A program made the position numbers and the translations under genes. Below the pieces are notes generated by a model. That model was not told the origin of the DNA and ran no database searches. It saw only the letters and a list, made by a program, of their open reading frames with translations. Below are positions 57,581-64,000 of a stretch of DNA of 64,000 nt, in pieces. Source of the stretch: Siderastrea siderea. Lineage: Eukaryota > Cnidaria > Anthozoa > Scleractinia > Rhizangiidae. Location of the stretch: contig OZ034970.1 of the NCBI GenBank assembly GCA_964030785.1, positions 3,477,911-3,541,910 of the forward strand, given 5' to 3'. Within the stretch, counting starts at the first letter, position 1. The number at the start of each line of letters is the position of its first letter.

Positions 57581-60500
57581 ATGGCGGAAGTTGAAAGTAT
57601 TTGGACAGATGAGCAACTGCATAGCGAAGAAGTATCGAAGAAGGATATTATCAAGTTTCTGCATGAGCATGCATCGTTTGAGGTATTTCTAAATAGTTTT
57701 TGAGGTTTTCAGTGCGTTTTTAATTCGCTTTTTTGGTAGTTTTCACCTATGCACTAAGACAACGTGGCTCGTTTACCAGTTTTTTTTCCTGCAAACAATG
57801 GGTATTAACGCGCCCAGACCCATTCATGGATCTATGCATAGCCCTTTTGGGAGACTCAAATAGCCAGTTAATTTCTTTTTTAACACCCCTTGGCAATATT
57901 TGGCGTAGTTTTATGGATTTATAAAGGCTTTTAAGCATATCAAAGTCCGTGCAATTAATTTGGCGCGTGTTGCTTTGCATGCCCCAACCCCCCAACCCCA
58001 CCCACACTGGATCATTCCGTTAACAAAATGGCACGGGTAGCATTTACCATTAACACTTTTTTTTCTTTCAGAAACCTATCTCAGGAAATGTGGAAATTGA
58101 AATACTCAGAACTAGGGCAATAGCAATAGAAATACAATTTGTTTAGAAGGAGATGCATGGGTTTGGGGATTCCTGTATAAAAGTGACCCCTCCAAAGGCT
58201 CCTTTTTTAAATTTTTGAATTTAAGAATGCAGGTTTGATAGCAGTCTTGAAGTGCTGATTTTAAAATATTTTACACTATAAAAGGTGTCTACTGTAAATC
58301 CTATTGTGGTATAAATAAGGTGGAGGTTTATGACTTACTGTAGTGCTTATATTTAAAAACTTGCAAATGTAGATCATGCAATGAACCATTTAACTTGAGC
58401 TCAAAATGAAATTGATAAATTGTCAAAAAGGTCATAAAAATGCTTTTTTGTACACCTTAAGGTTGAAATAAGTTAGGAGCCACTCCCACAAACAAGAGTT
58501 TTGTGCCTTTTAGGGTTTTGGAGGTTTCCTTTTCAAATTTCCAACAAGCACCCCAATACTTTTGAACAAGAGCCCAGTTCTTTGCTTCTCTAGTATATAC
58601 CACTCTACCCTTCCCTTCCTTCCATATGATGTACCTGACATCGTTGAGCCACAGGAGTGCAAGGAAGGTGGGGGGATAAGTCCAGGCAAATGTAGGGCAT
58701 TTGACTTTTGTGGAGAATATCTTTTAATGCCCCACCCTGGAGCTAAGATGTCAGTCAAATCAAGACAATTCTCCTTGTTTTGGGTGACTTAGATCCCTGT
58801 CAAGCACATACTGTTTAAAATAGTTATAAATTTGACAGTCCAATCCCCATGGGTGGGGATGGACAGGTAGAACACTCCACTTCTACATGGCCTACCCCTC
58901 CTCTTGAGCTAAATATTGATGAGTGCATAAGTCATGCTAAATGGATATGTAACTAGTGCTATTGATTTTATTGTAAGAGTCAAACACACTGGTAGATCGA
59001 AACAACAAAACCAAACAATCAGAAACCCCTAGGGAGGACATATCCTGTCCTAACCATTGTTACCGTAAATCTACATGTGTTTTAGGTCCCTCCCCCTACT
59101 CATTTTCACTAATCTATACAGTCTCAGCTCATCATGTAAAAATTGTTCCTTTTATTAGTTTCTTAAAGAACACAAGTTGAATGGGAAACTGAACAACATC
59201 GCGAAGACCAGTAAAAAGGATCATCTAATTGAGAGCTACAAACAGTTGTTTTTGGTCAAGGTAAGTAATAATATTGTATACCTCCACCGAGAAAGTTTCA
59301 CCTGATCTCAAACCCCTAACTCTTTTTCAGACCAAGACATAAGTTTTGCTACCCATTTTCAACTTGTTTGTTTTGTGATAAGATTGAATGTGGTCCAGTG
59401 CCTAGTGGAATTAGCAGTCAGACATCGGACACTGTCCAACCAAATTTCTGACTTATTATGAATTGTTTCGACATAGTGTCCATGCACAAAAAGGGACTCA
59501 AATTTTAGCTTCAATATCTCCAAGGTCCTGATCCCCAAACTCAAATGCTGTTTCCTCATGGCCAGAGTTTTCAGCAGCCTTTGAAGTGGATGATTTTTCT
59601 AACCAAAGTGGGTTGCTGGCTTCTCAAGTGGTGATGTGCTTTAGTTCAGTAGATGTCAGCACACCATCAATAGCCAATCTTTCTGATAAAAAAAACACAC
59701 TTAGTTAACTTAGCTCAAAGTTTTAACTTTGAGAGAGGATAATTACAAGTTATCCCAAGTTTGTGAAAAGGAAAAGCACGTACAATGCTGATTAAAAGAA
59801 CACCCACATTTTCTTTTAGGCATTCCGTACAGAGAGTGAAGCATGCCTTGAAGATGAGCTGAAAGAAGCAGCTGAGCAAGCGGCAGCCATGCGTATCACT
59901 GAAAAGAAAAAGGAACGCAAGAGTTCAGAATCAAAGGACCACAAAAAGGAGGTGAGTGACCTGATTATTGCATCCTCAACTCTATCTGAAACTAGAATTG
60001 AGAAATGCCTCTACCGAGAAAAGTTAAATACCTATCAGAATCAGTTCAAGTGGAGATAATATAGAGCAATTTGAATTTCAAGGCCAAACAATCACTTAGC
60101 ATGGTTTTTTTAGCATAGTTTTTACCACACCCTTCGTTCATTTAATGTGTTCCATACATGGCCTCCAAAATGTGTAGGGGGTAACAAAGGGAATCTGTGG
60201 TAGCTCCAAACAAGATTCACTCATTCATTCATTTATTCATTTTCAAAAATCTATTTATTTCTTCATCAATTTAGTTATTTGTTTCTTGATTTGCTTATTT
60301 ATTGATTTCTTTCTTTCTTTCCTACTTTATCTTTGCCTTTGGCTAATTAAATATGGCATGTACCGGTAATTTATTTAGGAGCCGAAGTTTACCAAGAAAA
60401 TCTTGAAGCATGGTGACAAGACAACATTTGCATCCAAAGGGGACAGAGTGTCATGTTTTTACACCGGCAAGCTGGAAAATGGAGTGGTGTTTGACAGTAA

Positions 60501-63500
60501 TGTGGCTGGAGCAGGTCTGTTATGGTAGAATACTTAAGCTTGAGCTACCTGTAGTATAGTAATAGCATAATAATCCTTTGATTTGCACAGTTTCAGATAC
60601 TAAATCTGATGAACTTTCAAGATTTAAAATTCTCTTTCATTTGATGGTTAATAGCAATTGGTTACACCATTCAATAGACTGAAAATTACACAATTGGAGA
60701 TGTTATGATGTTTGTAAACATTCATTCCAAATTTTCTTGGTCACTTGTACTCAGTCTGTGTACCATGACCTTGAGCCAAATATTTTTCCATCTTGCTCCC
60801 ACCTACTCAGTCAATAGCCCTTTTCATGGTTACCTTTTCTTATTGGCATTACAATGTCTTTAAGGACGTTCGCACTAATTGTTTCTGCACATCCTTACTG
60901 CACACGCAATTCACTTTGTGATGTTATGCCATGTCATGCATTGGGCGCCTGCGCTGTTGAAGAAATGTGGAGATATATAGCACTAGTGGGCACTTAAATA
61001 TCTATGAATGAGTTTAACTCTCTTAAATGTTCGGTGACCCTCACATCATTGAATTCTGCTATTATTGTAGCTGCACAGTGTTCGCAAAAGTCCGTCTTAG
61101 AGGTTGAGTTCAAATTATTTACTTGAAAGACCCCCTTAAATAAAAATTGACTGAGAAAGTGGGTCTACAAAGAATCATTTTTAATATTTTTAACTAACTT
61201 GTAAGCACTGTGGCCATGTCGAGTTACGAGGACCAATGTATCAAAATTGGGGTAGTTTTTCATGCGTTTTATTTCGAAAACGAAGCCAGTGACCCCCCAT
61301 TTTTTTGCATTTCCGACATGGTAACTCATTATCTGACTGTAGCCAAAGTATAAAAAAAAGTCTGTGTTGTAGAAGTTTTTCGCACGAACGTCCTTAAACG
61401 TGGATGTAAGGCAATTTTGGGCAATTCTGCCTTTTTTGCCCAAAATTGCCTCACATCCACGTTCAAATACGTTGTAATGCAAAAGAGAAAAGGTAACTGT
61501 GAAAAGGGCTTTTAAGCCATGGTTACATGAGCAATTTTTCACTTGCGAAGGTGATGCAATTTTTTTTTTCAAAATTGTCGCATCCCCGGCGCGCGGCGGT
61601 GGCTACACTTGGTGACAAAGTCAGTGATTTTGTTTTGAATTTCTTGCAATTTTTTTCACAATCTGTGATTTCTTTCAGCTGTCGCATAACCTGTGCGAGG
61701 GTGGCTACACATGTGATTTTCCCTGCGGGCTGGCGACGTGACAATTTTCAAAAAAATCACATCACCATTGCAAGCAAAAAGTCCCTCCTGTTGCCACGGC
61801 TTTATAACTTACAGTATTTGCTCAAGATAGCATCACAACTCTGAAAAAGTTTATTGCCCATCTCTATCCCTCAACCCTCTCCCATCCACTGCCACCCCTC
61901 CCCTGCTGGCCTTGGTGTGTTCAAGCCTGTTTCTCGTTGTTTTTTTCTTCCATTGCTGTATTTTAGGTGGTCCCAGCCATGGAAAGAAGAAAAACAAAGA
62001 AGAAGGAAAGCCATTTATTTTCCAAGTGGGAAAAGGACTTGTTATTAGAGGGGTGAGTTCTTAATAAAATTTGATTGCCATTGTGGCTTGTAATGGGTAA
62101 TAAAGTGATCACCAGGGGTTGTCATGCCGGCATATTTTGAAGCGTATAATTCCCATGTTTTAGGCATTATGCTATTCTGTGCTATGAACTGCCATTTTGA
62201 ACCAAATGGCTGTTAGGTTTTATATTGATGGCAATCTTTATTAATTAATTTGGGAGTAAAATTGAAGTGTTAAATTATTTATCCCACAGGTGGCAGGGAC
62301 TGTTGTTTATTTGCAGCACTCTAGGCTTATCCTTAGGGGAGGGGTGGGTTGGGTTTTCCTTATTCCTGGTAAAATTACTGCAAAGATTTAAGACAGATTC
62401 CGCTCAACATTCGAGCAATAAGTGCAAAAATTATTTACTAAAAAACTACTCACAGCACGGTAACGTTTTGAATACTATTTGAAACACCTCACTTTAATTC
62501 ACTTCTCCAAGTGACCCAGCGCCGATTAAATTTCCAGCATTCCCGAGAAAATGAAAGTCAAATCTCGTAAAAATATGCTAAAAATGAGCTCCATTTTGTT
62601 TTTAACTGACATGAAGCATCTTTTCAATCAAAATATGGAAAACTTCAATAAATTAATTCAATTTTCTCTCACAGGGTCAACTTGGGAGCTTAAGTACTGA
62701 TAACTTCTTCCTTTTTATTCAAAATGTTACCATGCTATGAGTATTATTTTGGTAACTTTATTTTTGCACTTATTGCTAGAAAGTTCAGTAGAAATCGTCT
62801 TAACGTGAATGTTAATTTTGTGTTTAGTGGGACGAAGGTCTTATGACAATGTCCAAGGGTGAAAAGGCAGAGCTGACCATTGAACCTGAATGGGGCTACG
62901 GCAAGAAAGGAAACATTGATGCAGGGTATCCTTTAATCACTATTTTACAGTGGTAATTTCAGAGGAAAAAAGAGCGGAGCTATAAAAGACCTCATCATAA
63001 TTCGGTAAATTGTGATTGTCCAGGTGAGTGTAGTCCTGAGAAGGACTGTTTGAGGTTACATTGACTGTCACTGTTGTCAGTCAATGCCACCTCAAACAGT
63101 CCTTCTCAGGACTACACTCACCTGGACAATCACAATTTACCGAATTATGATATGACTCCTGGGTTCAAACCATTTACAAAAAACCTTATATTACAAAACA
63201 GTGCATATTTTTGCATGAATTTTTCCTAGTACATGTACATGGTCTTACCAGTGTAAATGCAGAGAGTGGGACTGGGAGATATGCTGAAATGCTTTCTTCT
63301 CACCTTGCATGAGACAATAATAATTATTCATGCCTTTAGCATTTGGCACCTATTTGGCACCACTTTGAGTCATCTCAAATATTTGTAGCTTAAATTCGCC
63401 TTATACCTCAAGTTATTTTGGCCAGGGGGTTAGAGTTATCCAGATTTTACCATATCTTTTGTTTTGTGCTTCTTGTTGCTTGTATATTTTTCTTAACATG

Positions 63501-63567
63501 GATGAAACATAGCATTCCACCACAGTCAAGGCTCATTTTTGAAGTAGAGCTTGTTGATGTCATTTAG
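57581..63567 (+). CDS. FKBP3: FKBP3 (FKBP25), nuclear peptidyl-prolyl isomerase
   Basis: Seven exons: 57581-57682, 59159-59260, 59820-59951, 60379-60514, 61967-62052, 62828-62925 and 63513-63567, total 711 nt, 236 aa plus stop in one frame; human FKBP3 is 224 aa. The N-terminal helical domain typical of FKBP25 is clear (WTDEQLHSEEVSKKDIIKFL, then FLKEHKLNGKLNNIAKTSKK and HLIESYKQLF). A charged lysine-rich linker follows (residues about 85-112). The FKBP domain (about 113-236) has GDRVSCFYTGKLENGVVFDS, FQVGKGLVIRGWDEGLMTMS, EPEWGYGKKG and IPPQSRLIFEVELVDV, with the usual aromatic and ligand-pocket residues. The insert GGPSHGKKKNKEEGKPF matches the FKBP25-specific basic loop. By family knowledge FKBP25 is nuclear, binds rapamycin and nucleic acid, and associates with chromatin and pre-ribosomal particles. 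Introns contain MITEs at 60816-61510 and 61516-61800 and a palindromic element at 62996-63177. Confidence 0.96.
60816..61510. mobile_element. MITE containing a nested MITE
   Basis: Outer ends AGCCCTTTTCATGGTTACC and GGTAACTGTGAAAAGGGCT. Inside, 60860-61398 has its own ends TTTAAGGACGTTCG and CGAACGTCCTTAAA. The outer element also has a central hairpin (TGCCCAAAATTGCC region, 61399-61465). FKBP3 intron 4. Confidence 0.75.
61516..61800. mobile_element. Inverted-repeat MITE
   Basis: Left arm GCCATGGTTACATGAGCAAT and right-arm complement GCCGTGGCAACAGGAGGGAC continue with imperfect pairing for about 65 bp, including GGTGATG and AAAATTGTC. No ORF. It starts 5 bp after the previous element. Confidence 0.65.
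62996..63177. mobile_element. Short palindromic relative of 17729-18358
   Basis: Arms of about 70 bp (AATTCGGTAAATTGTGATTG and its inverse) match the outer part of the large element, and the right end carries the same non-palindromic end (GACTCCTGGGTTCAAACCAT) in opposite orientation. Imperfect flanks AAAAGACCTCAT and AAAAAACCTTAT may be a decayed target duplication. The ribozyme-like centre is missing. Confidence 0.75.
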
Positions 63568-64000
63568 GAGCAGTAACTGGAGAGACCTGGATAAACTAAA
63601 GCAGAGAACTGGAAATTATTAGAAGCATCCAGCATAATTACGTTAAGCTTGTTAGAGAGGCATCTGGTCTAGAGTGGTAAACACTGTGTTCGATAGCTAG
63701 ACCATAATTTTTATTTAGGTCCATGAAGGGATTAAAAAGACTCTCTAAAGACATTCAGTATTTTTTACGTGAACAACAAAATGTCATCTTGTTAAAACTG
63801 TGTTCAGCTAAAAGATTTTACTGAAACAGAGATTTTGCTTACATGCATAAACTACAATCGTTATTAATTATGTTGCAATGTTCAGTACATTTGGTATATT
63901 ATTCTACACTGTAAGCTGTAAGTCATTTTATCAACTAGAAACTAGAATTGTTGAAAGTAGCTTCATCCTTGGAGGAGGAACTCTTTTCTATTGTGGTTCT
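63568..64000. other. FKBP3 3' region; nothing further seen
   Basis: Probably 3' UTR and downstream sequence of FKBP3. No AATAAA signal, repeat or ORF of note was recognised before the window ends. Confidence 0.4.

Overview
This is a window of animal nuclear DNA. The genes are split by introns with GT/AG boundaries, most introns are full of short inverted-repeat transposons and SINEs, and the base composition is AT-rich. The interspersed repeats resemble those I know from hexacorallian cnidarians, so a stony coral or close relative is my best guess; the species cannot be named from this sequence. All exon models below were assembled by hand from homology, splice signals and reading-frame continuity.

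Layout. (1) 1-640: 3' end of a non-LTR retrotransposon with a TTA tail. (2) 683-9278, minus strand: the first ten exons of a kinesin-3 gene resembling KIF16B, running off the left edge. (3) 9279-15357: intergenic, with nested inverted-repeat transposons and one possible acidic ORF. (4) 15358-45713, plus strand: a complete KIF16B-type gene of 30 exons (1562 codons plus stop, open throughout) with motor, FHA, long coiled coil and C-terminal PX domain. Its introns carry most of the mobile elements, including a Tc1/mariner-like element with about 440-bp terminal repeats (42703-44847). (5) 48632-49255: an intronless small heat-shock protein with two alpha-crystallin domains. (6) 51275-57424, minus strand: STYX, a catalytically dead dual-specificity phosphatase, 11 exons, 213 aa. 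(7) 57581-63567, plus strand: FKBP3 (FKBP25), 7 exons, 236 aa. STYX and FKBP3 are divergent, with 156 bp between their start codons.

How the genes relate. The two kinesin genes lie head to head 6.1 kb apart and look like an inverted duplication. The plus copy has one 328-nt exon where the minus copy has four exons and three introns. By family knowledge KIF16B moves early endosomes towards microtubule plus ends, using its PX domain to bind phosphatidylinositol 3-phosphate. STYX and FKBP3 may share one short bidirectional promoter. No operon-like or prokaryotic structure is present.

The most unusual material is in the transposons: a 292-bp-arm palindrome with a hammerhead-ribozyme-like motif, a short relative of it 45 kb away, a second hammerhead-like palindrome near 50.9 kb, several MITE families with readable target-site duplications, and transposons nested inside transposons. 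I did not find a clearly new multi-gene system.
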